DNA of 63,135 nt from Hydrocarboniphaga sp. (GTDB taxonomy: Bacteria > Pseudomonadota > Gammaproteobacteria > Nevskiales > Nevskiaceae). Positions 25,095 through 34,620 of this stretch are shown here, in pieces. The stretch is taken from NCBI RefSeq assembly GCF_028291725.1, contig NZ_JAQGNT010000057.1, positions 1-63,135 of the forward strand, written 5' to 3'. The notes beneath the pieces are model-generated. The model saw only the letters and a list, made by a program, of their open reading frames with translations. It searched no databases and was not told where the DNA came from. The translations under genes and the position numbers were made by a program. How positions within the stretch are numbered: the stretch's first letter is position 1; each line of letters starts with the position of its first letter.

Positions 25095-27686
25095 ATGCAC
25101 GGCGAAGCCCAAGGCAAGTTCTCCAAGGCGTTCGTGCGCGTGACCGAGCCGATCGTCTTCGGCAACCGGCCGCGTACCCTGGTCGCGATCTTCCTGATGA
25201 CACTGTTCATGGTCTGGCAGGCGCTGCATCTGCAGCTCGACACCGGCTACGAGAAGCAGCTGCCGCTCGGCCATCCGTACATGAAGGTGTTCAAGCAATA
25301 CCAGCAGGAATTCGGCGGCGGCAACATCGTGCTGTTCTCGCTGCAGCAGAAAAAGGGCGACATCTACACGCCCGAATTCATGGAAACGCTGCGCAAGCTG
25401 ACCCAGTCGGTGTTCTTCACCAAGGGCGTGGACCGCGCCCGCGTCAGCTCGCTGTTCACGCCGGACGTGCGCTACCTGGAGACCGTCGAGGACGGCTTCC
25501 GCGGCGGCAACGTGATCCCGGCCGAATACGCGGCGACGCCCGAGATGGTCGAGATCATCAAGAGCAACACAGCAAAAGCGAAAGCCATCGGCCGTTACGT
25601 CACCAACGACCAGACCGGCGCGATGGTGTTCAGCGAGCTGCTCGAACACGATCCGATGACGGGCAAGCGCATGGATTATCTGGCCACGGCCAAACTCATT
25701 GAAGACGTGCGTCAGCACTTCATCAACCCCAAGGTCTACGACTACAAGCTCAAGGCCGATAAAGAGGGCCTGAAAGCCGGCGCGGTGATCGACAGCGTCT
25801 ACACCGATCCGCGCAAATTCACGTTCCGCTTCCACAAGATCGAGGTCGCCGATCCGGCCGACGCGGCCAAGACGGTCAGCGTCCGTGGAAGCGACGTCGA
25901 CGTGATCGAGCGCGACAATCCCGACTACAACGCCGGCGTCGACATCCACATCGTCGGCTTCGCCAAGGTCGTCGGCGACATCGGCGATGCGACCTTCGAA
26001 GTGGTCGGCTTCTTCGGCCTGGCGCTGCTGCTGACCTGGATCGTGCTGTGGTGGTACACCGGCTCGCCGCTGATCGCGCTGCTGCCGCTGAGCTGCGGCC
26101 TGCTCGCGGTGGTCTGGGAACTCGGCATGCTGCATATGGCCGGCTTCGGCCTCGATCCGTTCGCGATCCTGGTGCCGTTCCTGGTGCTGGCGATCTCGGT
26201 ATCGCACGGCATCCAGATCACCAGTTTCTGGCTGCTGGAGGTCGCCGAGCGCGGAGCCTCCAGCTTCGACGCCTCGCGCAATACCTACAAGCGCCTGGTC
26301 ACGCCGGGCATCACCGCGCTGGTCACCAACGTGGTCGGCTTCGGCACGATCCTGCTGATCCCGGTCGGCATCATCCGCGAGATGGCGATCAACGCGATGT
26401 TCGGCCTGCTGGCGGTGATCGTCTGCAAGAAGATCCTGCTGCCCTGCCTGCTGTCCTACGCACACCTCGGCGACCCGGCCAGGTTCCGCAGCTACCAGCG
26501 CAAGCGCGACGCGAACTTCGAGCCGCTCTGGCGCGCGCTGTCGGCGATCACGCTCAAGCCGGTCGCCGCCGTGGTGCTGGTCGTCGCCTTCGCCGGCTGG
26601 GGCGGCGCCGAGTACATCTCCAAGCAGCTGAAGATCGGCGAGCTGCATGACGGCGTACCCGAGCTGCGGCCGGATTCGCGCTACAACCAGGACTCCGCAT
26701 CGATCGCGGCGAACTATTCGATCGGCGTGGAGCTGATCAAGGTGATCGCCGAGAACAAGGCCGACGGCTGCATCGACTACTCGATCATGGAGGAGATCGA
26801 CCGCTTCGCCTATCGCATGCAGAACACGCCAGGCGTGCAGTCGACGCTGTCCTTGCCGCAGCTCGGCAAGCTGGTCTACGGCGCGTTCAACGAAGGCAAC
26901 CCGAAGTACCAGGTGCTGCCGCGGTCCAGCGATGGCCTGGTGCTGGCGGGCCAGCAGTTCCCGACTTCGACCGGCTTTTTGAACAACGACTGCAGCGCGA
27001 TCCCGGTGCTGATCTTCATGACCGATCACAAGGCCGAGACGATCAATACCGTGATCAAAGCGGTCAACGAATTCATCAAGGAACAGGGGCCGAATCCGCA
27101 GGTGCAATTCAAGCTCGCCACCGGCAACGTCGGCGTGATGGCGGCGACCAACGACGTGATCCGCGACACCGAACACACCGTGCTGTTCTGGCTGTTCCTG
27201 TGCATCGGCATCTGCGTGTGGCTGAGCTTCCGCAGTATCGGCAGCCTGATCTGCGTGCTGCTGCCGCTGTGGATGGTGTCGGTGATCACCTATGCGGTGA
27301 TGGTGTTCCTGGATATCGGCTTGAAGGTGTCAACGCTGCCGGTCGCCGCGTTCGCCGCCGGTATCGGCGTCGATTACGGCATCTACATCTACAGCGTGCT
27401 CGAGGAGTGCATCAACAACGGCATGACGCTGCGCAAGGCCTACGAGACCACGCTGAAGCAGACCGGCAAGGCGGTGGTGGTGACAGCGCTGGCGCTGGCC
27501 GCCAGCGTCTGTACGTGGTTGTTGTCGGGCCTGCAGTTCCAGGTCGACATGGGCATCCTGCTGACGATCATGTTTCTGGCCAATGCGGCGGCCGCGGTGC
27601 TGCTGCTGCCGGCGTTCGCGGCGTTCCTGGTCAAAGCCAAACCTGTTGCCGCCGACGCCGCACACGGCGACGCCGCCAGCGCCTGA
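25095..27686 (+). CDS. RND superfamily transporter, MMPL/HpnN-like
   Basis: An 863-residue inner-membrane exporter of the RND superfamily with two repeats of a membrane helix, a large periplasmic loop (about 45-285 and 515-690) and a five-helix bundle. The second helical blocks contain the Asp-bearing segments AAFAAGIGVDYGIYIYS and ISVSHGIQITSF, typical of MMPL-type lipid exporters. The ATG at 25095 follows a GAGGAG site. It is 14 bases from the YCF48-type gene, an arrangement often found with lipid- or steroid-handling RND pumps. The substrate is not known. Confidence 0.88.
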   Translation: MHGEAQGKFSKAFVRVTEPIVFGNRPRTLVAIFLMTLFMVWQALHLQLDTGYEKQLPLGHPYMKVFKQYQQEFGGGNIVLFSLQQKKGDIYTPEFMETLRKLTQSVFFTKGVDRARVSSLFTPDVRYLETVEDGFRGGNVIPAEYAATPEMVEIIKSNTAKAKAIGRYVTNDQTGAMVFSELLEHDPMTGKRMDYLATAKLIEDVRQHFINPKVYDYKLKADKEGLKAGAVIDSVYTDPRKFTFRFHKIEVADPADAAKTVSVRGSDVDVIERDNPDYNAGVDIHIVGFAKVVGDIGDATFEVVGFFGLALLLTWIVLWWYTGSPLIALLPLSCGLLAVVWELGMLHMAGFGLDPFAILVPFLVLAISVSHGIQITSFWLLEVAERGASSFDASRNTYKRLVTPGITALVTNVVGFGTILLIPVGIIREMAINAMFGLLAVIVCKKILLPCLLSYAHLGDPARFRSYQRKRDANFEPLWRALSAITLKPVAAVVLVVAFAGWGGAEYISKQLKIGELHDGVPELRPDSRYNQDSASIAANYSIGVELIKVIAENKADGCIDYSIMEEIDRFAYRMQNTPGVQSTLSLPQLGKLVYGAFNEGNPKYQVLPRSSDGLVLAGQQFPTSTGFLNNDCSAIPVLIFMTDHKAETINTVIKAVNEFIKEQGPNPQVQFKLATGNVGVMAATNDVIRDTEHTVLFWLFLCIGICVWLSFRSIGSLICVLLPLWMVSVITYAVMVFLDIGLKVSTLPVAAFAAGIGVDYGIYIYSVLEECINNGMTLRKAYETTLKQTGKAVVVTALALAASVCTWLLSGLQFQVDMGILLTIMFLANAAAAVLLLPAFAAFLVKAKPVAADAAHGDAASA

Positions 27687-27700
27687 GCAACGAGATCGCC

Positions 27701-28729
27701 ATGAAGACGACGAGCATCAAGATCGCAGCACTGGCCCTGCTGTTCGTGGGCGTCGGCGGCTACGCCATCGCCCAGCAGGAAGAACCGTCCAACCCCAAGG
27801 GCGATCCGAGCGAAACCCTTGCGCCCGCGGCACCGCCGGCCAAGCCGCATGCGGCCGAGATCATGCCGCGCGCGACACGCAGCCTGCTGCTCGGCATCAC
27901 CAACGCCGGCGCGCAGATCGTCGCGGTCGGCGAGCGCGGCAACATCGTGATCTCCAGCGACGGGCAGAAGTGGACGCAATCGCCGTCGCCGGTGAATTCG
28001 ACGCTGACTGCGGTGGGCTTCGCCGACAGCGACAACGGCTGGGCGGTCGGCCACGACGCCACGATCCTGCACACCACCGACGCCGGCAAGACCTGGACCT
28101 TGCAGCACTTCGATCCCGAACTGCAGAAGCCGCTGCTGAACCTGCTGGTGATCGACGCGCAGTACGCCTACGCGCTGGGTGCCTACGGCCTGTTCCTGCA
28201 GACCACCGACGGCGGCGCCACCTGGAATGAGGTCGATGCACCGCCGGTGCGCGCAGACGAGCTGCATCTGAGCAGCATGATCCGGCTGAACACCGGCGAG
28301 CTGTTCATCGCCGGCGAGCAGGGCACGCTCGCGGTGCGCGGCCTCAATGGCCCCTGGACCAAGCTCGAATCGCCGTATGAGGGCAGCTATTACGGCGCGC
28401 TGCCCTGGGGCGCGAAAGGCGTGCTGGTCTACGGCCAGCGCGGCAACATCTACCTGAGCGACGACGTGCACGGCAAGAACTGGAAGCAGATCGATACCGG
28501 CTCCAAGCAGGGCTTGTTCGGCGGCACGATGCTGAAGGACCGCGGCGCGCTGCTGGTCGGCGCAGACGAGTACTCGGTGCTGGTCAAGCCCGATGCGACA
28601 TTCCAGGTCGTGACCGCGCCCAGGGCCGCAGGCGCAACCGCCGGCGGTACGCTGTCGGGCGTCATCGCGGCACCGAGGGGCCTGCTGGTCGTCGGCGAAG
28701 CCGGCGTGAAGGCGCTGCCGCTACCGTAG
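27701..28729 (+). CDS. Exported YCF48/BNR-type beta-propeller protein
   Basis: A 342-residue secreted protein. The signal peptide spans about residues 1-24 (cleavage after AIA). The mature part has repeated W-T-Q-S-P and GWAVGHDATILHTTDAGKTW units, the YCF48/BNR-like propeller repeat, with at least four copies (residues 80-330). It probably works as a periplasmic partner of the RND pump encoded just upstream. The stop TAG (28727-28729) is the TAG of the adjoining family B repeat. Confidence 0.85.
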   Translation: MKTTSIKIAALALLFVGVGGYAIAQQEEPSNPKGDPSETLAPAAPPAKPHAAEIMPRATRSLLLGITNAGAQIVAVGERGNIVISSDGQKWTQSPSPVNSTLTAVGFADSDNGWAVGHDATILHTTDAGKTWTLQHFDPELQKPLLNLLVIDAQYAYALGAYGLFLQTTDGGATWNEVDAPPVRADELHLSSMIRLNTGELFIAGEQGTLAVRGLNGPWTKLESPYEGSYYGALPWGAKGVLVYGQRGNIYLSDDVHGKNWKQIDTGSKQGLFGGTMLKDRGALLVGADEYSVLVKPDATFQVVTAPRAAGATAGGTLSGVIAAPRGLLVVGEAGVKALPLP

Positions 28730-28760
28730 GTTGGGGTGAGCGCAGCGAACCCCAACCTAC
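28726..28760. repeat. GTAG-type palindromic repeat, family B, single arm (copy 3)
   Basis: A 35-base element GTAGGTTGGGGTGAGCGCAG followed by GAACCCCAACCTAC, a compact single hairpin of family B. The TAG in its first bases is the stop codon of the YCF48 gene. It separates this gene from the convergent response regulator. Confidence 0.85.
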
Positions 28761-28811
28761 GGAGCCGGGAATCGGCCAGCTTCGATGGGCAATTACCGCC
28801 CGACGTGAAAG

Positions 28812-30017
28812 TCATCGGCCGCTGCCGGCGGACACGACCATCCGGATGTGGGATTTGGCGGCTCCCGGACGCAGCGAGGCGATGCGCTCGATCAGGCCCT
28901 GCGTCACCTCCAGGCCCCGTGCGACGAACAGCACGCCGGTGCTGAGCTTGACGTCTTCCGCGAACACCATGCCGGTCCGCAACGCGGCCAGCGGGATGCT
29001 CCGCACCTCGCGAACAACGCCGGCCCGGCCGCGTGCCGCGGTCAATGCCATCAGTGCACGCTCGCTGTAGACCTGGTTCTCGCCGCGCATGATCTCCAGT
29101 GCCTCGCCCGGCCCGTGGCCCTGCGCCTCCAGCACATCGAAGGCCACCGCCGCGCGCAGCAGCTCTGCACCGAGCTGGGCCAGTTTTCCGTCGTCACTCA
29201 ACATCGGGATCGAGCCGGCGTGCCGGGGATCGAAATATCCGGCCAGAATCTCGCGTATCAGTTCCAGCCTGGGAATCTTGCCGAGCAGCTGCTCGACGAC
29301 CGAGGCTCCGCGCGCCACCAGGCGCCGCTCGTCGGCATCCAGCGGCGTACCGTAGTAGACCTTTTCGACCGTTTCCTGCGGCAGCGTGATGGCACCGAGT
29401 TGCGACAGCATGCCGGCAATCTCGATCTGCCAGGTCTGCCGCAGATTCATCTGCGCCGCGAGTTCGCCGACCAGTTGCCGGGTGCGCGAGGCACGCCCGA
29501 ACGCCAGCGGATTGGTCAGCGCCAGTACCTCGGTCAAGGCCGAGATACTGCCGTGCAGCGTCTGCTGCAGCAGCACCCGCTCCGAGGTGACCAGGCGATG
29601 CTGCTCGACCGCCGCTTCCACCGCCGACAGCAGCACGTCGGGCGCGCAGGGCTTGGTCAGGAATCGGAAAATCTGGCCTTCGTTGATCACCGCGATCGCC
29701 GAATTGAGATCAGACTGGCCGGTGAGCAGCATACGCGTCGACTCCGGCGAAACCTCGCGGGCCTGGCGCAGGAAAGCGACGCCGTCCATGCCCGGCATGC
29801 GCATGTCGGACAGCACCACCGCGATACCCGGGTCACGCTTGAGCGCCTCCAGCGCCGCAGCGCCGCTGGTCGCCGCCAGCAGTTCGTAGCGGCGGCGCAA
29901 ATGCAGCGCCAATCCGGCCAGCACGTTGGGTTCGTCGTCGACGCACAGCACGCGCACCCGCGGCGCAGCCGGCGGCTCGACCGCTGCACTGACAGGATTG
30001 GTGGCCGGTTCCATCAT
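28812..30017 (-). CDS. Response regulator, REC plus degenerate HD-GYP-like domain (second copy)
   Basis: A 401-residue paralogue of the regulator at 8482. The receiver holds CVDDEPNVLAGL and Asp71 in VVLSDMRMPGMDG. The output domain is RpfG-like, but the His-Asp position reads AGMLSQLGAITLP, so it is also predicted not to be an active phosphodiesterase. The last gene of a three-gene operon; its ATG overlaps the REC-HDOD stop (ATGA), pointing to coupled translation. Confidence 0.86.
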   Translation of the reverse strand: MMEPATNPVSAAVEPPAAPRVRVLCVDDEPNVLAGLALHLRRRYELLAATSGAAALEALKRDPGIAVVLSDMRMPGMDGVAFLRQAREVSPESTRMLLTGQSDLNSAIAVINEGQIFRFLTKPCAPDVLLSAVEAAVEQHRLVTSERVLLQQTLHGSISALTEVLALTNPLAFGRASRTRQLVGELAAQMNLRQTWQIEIAGMLSQLGAITLPQETVEKVYYGTPLDADERRLVARGASVVEQLLGKIPRLELIREILAGYFDPRHAGSIPMLSDDGKLAQLGAELLRAAVAFDVLEAQGHGPGEALEIMRGENQVYSERALMALTAARGRAGVVREVRSIPLAALRTGMVFAEDVKLSTGVLFVARGLEVTQGLIERIASLRPGAAKSHIRMVVSAGSGR

Positions 30018-31210
30018 GCGATCCGCCCGGCCACTTCATCCGCCACGATGGCGCGCCAGCGCGGCAACTCGGCGGCGCAGCCCGAGCGCTCGATGAACGC
30101 CCGATCGAGCGCTCCGACTCCGGCAGCCCGACCGTCGCAGGGACCGTCGCACAGCGTATCGGCCACGTGCAGAGCCGCGAGCAGCGTGGCGCCCTCGCCT
30201 GCCGCAAAAGCACTCGGGCGATGATGAAATGCCACCGCTTCGACCACCGGGAACGGCAGGCCCCAGATGCCGAGCAGATAGGCCCCGACCTCGGCATGGG
30301 TCACGCCGAGCAGCTCTTCCTCGATCTCGTGGCAGGCCAGGCCTTCGCTGCGCACGCGCTCCGACACCGACTCGTAGCGCTTCCCGAAACTCAGCGCCAG
30401 CAGGATTTTGCCCACGTCGTGCACCAGCCCGGTGGTGAAGGCTTCCTCCGACTGTCTGGGGTCGGTGATGAAGCGGCGCATCATGCGCGCCATGCGCACC
30501 GAGTGCTGCTGCAATTGATCCAGGCATACGCCGCGCAGACAGGCCGATTCCATGGTCGAGAAAATATGCGCACTCAGCGCCAGTGCCTTGAGCAGTTCCA
30601 GGCCCAGATAGGTCACCGCCTGCCGGATCGAGCTCATCGGCCGGGCAAGACCAAAGTACGATGAGTTCACCAGCTGCAGGATCTTGATGCACATCGCCGG
30701 GTCGTTCTGCACGATCGCGGTGACTTCGGCAATGTCCGGCTGCGGCTTCTCCATCGCCCGCTTCAGGTCGGTGTAGGAGCGTGGCAGCGACGGCAGCTGG
30801 TCCAGCGCGCCGATCACGTCCTGCGCGGGTCCTTTTCGCAGCAGCGAATAAACGCCGCAGGTGCGATCGATCACCGACAGCAGCTGCTCCGGATCGCAGG
30901 GCTTGCTGAGAAATTGATGCGTCACCGGCAGCGCGCGCAGTATCTCGGACTGTTCCGCCTGCCCCGAGAGCACCATGCGCGCCGTGGCGGGATAGCGCTC
31001 CTTGACTCGCCTCAGCAGCTCGGCGCCGTCCATCTGCGGCATGCGCATGTCGGAAACCACCAGGTCGAACGGCGCCTTCTCCATCTCCTGCAGCGCAGCG
31101 GCACCGCTGGCCACGAACACCATGTCCCAGCGGCCACGCTGCTTGCGCAGCGAGTTCTTCAAGGCCTCGAGTATGCCGGGCTCGTCATCGACAAACAGCA
31201 GACGGTTCAC
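30014..31210 (-). CDS. Response regulator, REC-HDOD (second copy)
   Basis: A 398-residue protein with a receiver (LLFVDDEPGILEAL, Asp54 in VVSDMRMPQMDG) and an HDOD domain (LPSLPRSYTDLKRAM, LVNSSYFGLARP, VHDVGKILLAL). A paralogue of the regulator at 7278 with the same start, order and length. The HDOD domain here keeps an HDVGK sequence. Overlaps both neighbours by four bases (ATGA), so the three genes are one translation-coupled operon. Confidence 0.88.
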   Translation of the reverse strand: MNRLLFVDDEPGILEALKNSLRKQRGRWDMVFVASGAAALQEMEKAPFDLVVSDMRMPQMDGAELLRRVKERYPATARMVLSGQAEQSEILRALPVTHQFLSKPCDPEQLLSVIDRTCGVYSLLRKGPAQDVIGALDQLPSLPRSYTDLKRAMEKPQPDIAEVTAIVQNDPAMCIKILQLVNSSYFGLARPMSSIRQAVTYLGLELLKALALSAHIFSTMESACLRGVCLDQLQQHSVRMARMMRRFITDPRQSEEAFTTGLVHDVGKILLALSFGKRYESVSERVRSEGLACHEIEEELLGVTHAEVGAYLLGIWGLPFPVVEAVAFHHRPSAFAAGEGATLLAALHVADTLCDGPCDGRAAGVGALDRAFIERSGCAAELPRWRAIVADEVAGRIA

Positions 31211-32997
31211 GCTGCTGCCCTCTCGATGCCAGCCTTTGCGGGCTCGATCGGCAGGCGCAGATAGAACGTGGTGCCCACGCCGGGCTCGCTGTCGAAGCGC
31301 AGCTCGCCCTGATGCTTGTCGACGACCACCGAGCGGGCGATGGCCAGGCCCTGGCCGGTGCCCCGGCCCACATCCTTGGTGGTGAAGAACGGGTCGAAGA
31401 TCTTGTCGCGGATGGCGGCGGGAATGCCGCCGCCGGTGTCCTGGACGCTGATCACCACGTCCCCGCCGTCGCGCACGGTGCGGATGGTGATGCAGCCGCG
31501 CTTATCGCTGCCGCGCACCGCTTCTTCGATGGCGTGCGCAGCATTGATCACAATGTTCAGCAGCGCCTGATTCAAGTCACCCAGGAAGCAAGACACCGGC
31601 GGGATCTCGCCCAGTTCGGTGCAGACGTCGGCCACATACTTGTATTCGCTGCGGGCGACGGTCAGCGTGCTGAGAATCGCCTGGTTCAGGTCGGCGTAGG
31701 CTTTTTCCTTCTGGTCGGGGTGCGCGAATTCCTTCATCGAGCGGACGATGGTGGTCACCCGCTGCAAGCCTTCCAGCGAGCGGTCGATGGCGCCCGGCAT
31801 GTTTTCCAGCAGGTAGTCGACGTCGGCGGCCTGTTCACGGGCGCGGATCTGCTGCAGCGCGGCCTGCGACGTGCTGCGGCCTTCGGCCACGTCCTGCAGA
31901 GCGCCGCGATAGTGGCCGACCAGGGTCTGCAACTCGGCCATGCCGTCGCGCATGAAGTGGAAGCTGTCATTGACGAACTGGATCGGGGTGTTGATCTCAT
32001 GCGCCACTCCGGCCGCCAGCCGGCCCACCGATTCCAGCTTCTGAGCCTGGTGCAGTTCCAGCTCCAGCGCTTTTTGATGAGTGACGTCGATGCTGATGCC
32101 GCGCACCGACTCCCAGCGTTCGTCTGCGCCATTGCGCGCTACGTTGCTGCGAAAATAAATGTAGTGGCCGTCGCGGTGGCGGAGCCGGTGTTCAACCGCG
32201 GTATCCGCACCGAAGCCCTGCTCGGACAGGGCCTTGGCGAAATGAGCCCGATCGTCGGGATGGCTGCATTCGATGATGAAGCCCGGCCTTGCGAAGTGGT
32301 TCGGAGTCCAGCCCAGCAAACGCTCGACCTGCGGCCCGATGTACAGGCAGGACCGATCCTGCGGGTCGAGTTCCCAGGGCATGGCGCTGGTATTTTCGAG
32401 CAGCGCCCGATACATCTGCTTGGTCGCGAACAGCTGCTCGGTTCGCTCGGTGACCATCCGCTCCAAGTCGTCGCGACGATACTTCGCCTGCTGCGCGAGA
32501 CTCCACTTGCTGGTCAGCGCACCGGCCAGCTGCAGTACCTCGATGCTGTCGAACGGCTTCTTCAGCACCACGAGCCGGTCCGAGAACCCAAGCTGTTCCT
32601 GCATCTCCTCCCAGCCGTAGTCCGAATAGGCGGTGCAGATGACGATCTGCATTTCCGGATCGATTTGCCAGATCCTTCTGGCCGTCTCCACACCGTCCCA
32701 ACCCGGCGGCATCCGCACGTCGATAAAGGCCATCGCATACGGCAGATGTTGCTCCTCGGCCTGGCGAACCAGGGCAAGTCCGTCAACGCCCTGGGTCGCG
32801 AAATCGAGGTGAAAGGGAGAATGCTTCGCCACCAGGCGCGGCGCATCTTCGAACAACACACTCTCGGACTCGTCGATGGTGCTGTTCCGAGTCTGGTCCG
32901 ATACCGCGCGGAAAATCTTCCTGAAGTCGCTGTGGATCGCTTCGTTGTCGTCGATCAGCAGAATGCGGCGGTTCAGACTGGGGCTATCGGTATCCAT
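31207..32997 (-). CDS. Hybrid sensor kinase: REC-PAS-histidine kinase
   Basis: A 596-residue cytosolic protein with an N-terminal receiver ([13 protein letters not shown]; phospho-acceptor Asp93 in [12 protein letters not shown]), a PAS domain (about 195-310, ending [20 protein letters not shown]), and a kinase core with [14 protein letters not shown] (His333), [18 protein letters not shown] and [11 protein letters not shown]. The receiver at the N-terminus is related to that of the REC-GGDEF protein at 36003. Head of the minus-strand operon, divergent from the FIST operon. Confidence 0.88.
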   Translation of the reverse strand: MDTDSPSLNRRILLIDDNEAIHSDFRKIFRAVSDQTRNSTIDESESVLFEDAPRLVAKHSPFHLDFATQGVDGLALVRQAEEQHLPYAMAFIDVRMPPGWDGVETARRIWQIDPEMQIVICTAYSDYGWEEMQEQLGFSDRLVVLKKPFDSIEVLQLAGALTSKWSLAQQAKYRRDDLERMVTERTEQLFATKQMYRALLENTSAMPWELDPQDRSCLYIGPQVERLLGWTPNHFARPGFIIECSHPDDRAHFAKALSEQGFGADTAVEHRLRHRDGHYIYFRSNVARNGADERWESVRGISIDVTHQKALELELHQAQKLESVGRLAAGVAHEINTPIQFVNDSFHFMRDGMAELQTLVGHYRGALQDVAEGRSTSQAALQQIRAREQAADVDYLLENMPGAIDRSLEGLQRVTTIVRSMKEFAHPDQKEKAYADLNQAILSTLTVARSEYKYVADVCTELGEIPPVSCFLGDLNQALLNIVINAAHAIEEAVRGSDKRGCITIRTVRDGGDVVISVQDTGGGIPAAIRDKIFDPFFTTKDVGRGTGQGLAIARSVVVDKHQGELRFDSEPGVGTTFYLRLPIEPAKAGIERAAA

Positions 32998-33344
32998 GAA
33001 CGAATTCTCGAAACAGCAAGTAAGCGATCCGGCTGGACGCCAGGCTAGGCGCCGTAGAAAGCACGTCGGAAAGCGTGTAGCGACGCTACCGACGCGATGG
33101 TCACGTATGCATTAGCGGCGCGCCGGCCGCGAAACAGGACCATCGCTGACAGCCGGTCGGCGCGGGCGGGCGGACGGCGACTTCGTTGCCGGCACCGGCA
33201 TGCCTTTCCTCACTCCTCTGTCTGACACCGCCGCTCGACCGAACGACCCGATTGACCGTGATGTGGGGAGTATGGTGGTGCGATTCCGGCGGCCAATGTA
33301 GCTCCGGGGCCAGGAGCGAGCTTTCGCTCGGAGGAAAACAGACC
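32998..33344. other. Divergent control region between the two signalling operons
   Basis: 347 bases without a convincing gene. It holds GTAGCG-A-CGCTAC (33078-33090), a perfect 6-base inverted repeat, and GAGCGA/TCGCTC (33314-33319 and 33324-33329), a hairpin just before the GAGGA ribosome site of a short reading frame. Both operons must start from here, so promoters are expected, but no clear -35/-10 pair could be chosen. Confidence 0.5.
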
Positions 33345-33455
33345 ATGCTTTGCGCAGTCGCCCGAGCTTGCATCGACAAGCCCGCTGCCGAACGGATGCG
33401 TGCCCCCGTTGCGCCCGCGCCGGCCGCGCCGCTCGCGCAGGCGCGGCCATCGTGA
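33345..33455 (+). CDS. Possible short leader reading frame before the FIST gene
   Basis: 36 codons starting at the ATG at 33345, with a strong GGAGGA-type ribosome site (33330-33335) seven to ten bases upstream. It ends with TGA overlapping the GTG start of the FIST gene (GTGA). The protein is rich in Ala, Arg and Pro and has no known family. It is listed because its ribosome site is better than that of the FIST gene and the overlap suggests coupled translation. It may instead be a chance frame. Confidence 0.3.
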   Translation: MLCAVARACIDKPAAERMRAPVAPAPAAPLAQARPS

Positions 33456-34618
33456 AGACCGAACAAAAGACCTGGACTCCCGCCAGCGGATGGAATCCCG
33501 CTGGCCCCGCGACGCTGGCGCAATCCGCACAGCTGGTGCTGGTCTTCGGCGCCATGTCCGCTTTGCGGAATTCCGGCCTGGTACAAATGATCCGCGAGTT
33601 CTATCCCGCCGCGCACATCTTCGGCTGCTCTACCGCCGGAGAGATCTGCGGCACCCTGGTCAGCGACGACTCGCTGGTCACCACCGCGATCCATTTCGAG
33701 CATACGCAGCTGCGCGCGGCGCAGATCAGCCTGGGTGCAGACGCCGACGGCCTGCGGACAGGCGAATACCAGGCGCGGCAGTTGCAGGCTTCAATCGTCG
33801 ACCCCGACGGTGGCCCGGAGCAAAAACTGGCCCATGTGCTGGTGCTGGCCGATGGCCTGCTGATCAATGGCAGCGAGTTGGTCCGCGGGTTGATGGAACG
33901 TCTGCCGGTGAACGTCGCCGTGACTGGCGGCATGGCCGGCGACGGCGCGCGCTTCGGCGAAACCCTGGTGTTCAATGGCGATCGGCCCGAGCAAGGCATC
34001 GTCTCCATCGTCGGCCTTTATGGCAGCCGGCTGAAAGTCGGCTTCGGTTGCGCCGGCGGCTGGAGCGCTTTTGGACCGGAACGGCGGGTGACGCGCTCCA
34101 AGGGCAATGTACTGTTCGAACTGGACGGCCGCCCCGCGCTGGCTCTGTACAAGCAGTACCTGGGCGAACATGCCAGGGGCTTGCCGGGCACTGGTCTGCT
34201 GTTTCCGCTGAACGTATGGACGGCGGAAGGCGAAACGCCGGTGACGCGCGCGGTGCTCGGTGTCGATGAGGAACAACAAAGCATGACCTTTGGCGGCGAC
34301 GTCCCCGAAGGCGCCCATGCGCGGCTGACCAAGGCCAACTCGGAGAAGCTGGTCGACGGTGCCATCGGCGCGGCGCGGGCCTGCCTGCTGCCGGAGACCA
34401 TCGCTCCGGAGCTGGCCCTGTTGATCAGCTGCGTCGGCCGCAAGCTGGTGCTGAAGCAGCGCGTCGAGGAAGAAGTGGAAGGCGTGCGCGAGATACTCGG
34501 CGAGCAGGCCATGCTGGCCGGCTTCTATTCCTACGGCGAGATTGCGCCGTTCGCGCCCGGTGGACGCTGCGAACTGCACAACGAAACCATGACCATCACC
34601 ACCTTCGCCGAGGTCTGA
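33452..34618 (+). CDS. FIST domain sensory protein, NosP-like
   Basis: A 388-residue FIST protein: FIST_N from about residue 25 (LVFGAMSALRNSGLVQMI, IFGCSTAGEI, GGMAGDGARFGETLV) and FIST_C after about 220 (VLGVDEEQQSMTFGGDVPEG, FYSYGEIAPF). The segment CAGGWSAFGPERRVTRSKGN and LALYKQYLGE also recall NosP, the heme-binding NO sensor encoded beside histidine kinases. The GTG start at 33452 lies at the end of the short upstream frame; the upstream frame is open to 33350. Two bases before the next kinase, so its likely partner. Whether it binds heme is unproved. Confidence 0.78.
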   Translation: MKTEQKTWTPASGWNPAGPATLAQSAQLVLVFGAMSALRNSGLVQMIREFYPAAHIFGCSTAGEICGTLVSDDSLVTTAIHFEHTQLRAAQISLGADADGLRTGEYQARQLQASIVDPDGGPEQKLAHVLVLADGLLINGSELVRGLMERLPVNVAVTGGMAGDGARFGETLVFNGDRPEQGIVSIVGLYGSRLKVGFGCAGGWSAFGPERRVTRSKGNVLFELDGRPALALYKQYLGEHARGLPGTGLLFPLNVWTAEGETPVTRAVLGVDEEQQSMTFGGDVPEGAHARLTKANSEKLVDGAIGAARACLLPETIAPELALLISCVGRKLVLKQRVEEEVEGVREILGEQAMLAGFYSYGEIAPFAPGGRCELHNETMTITTFAEV

Positions 34619-34620
34619 TC

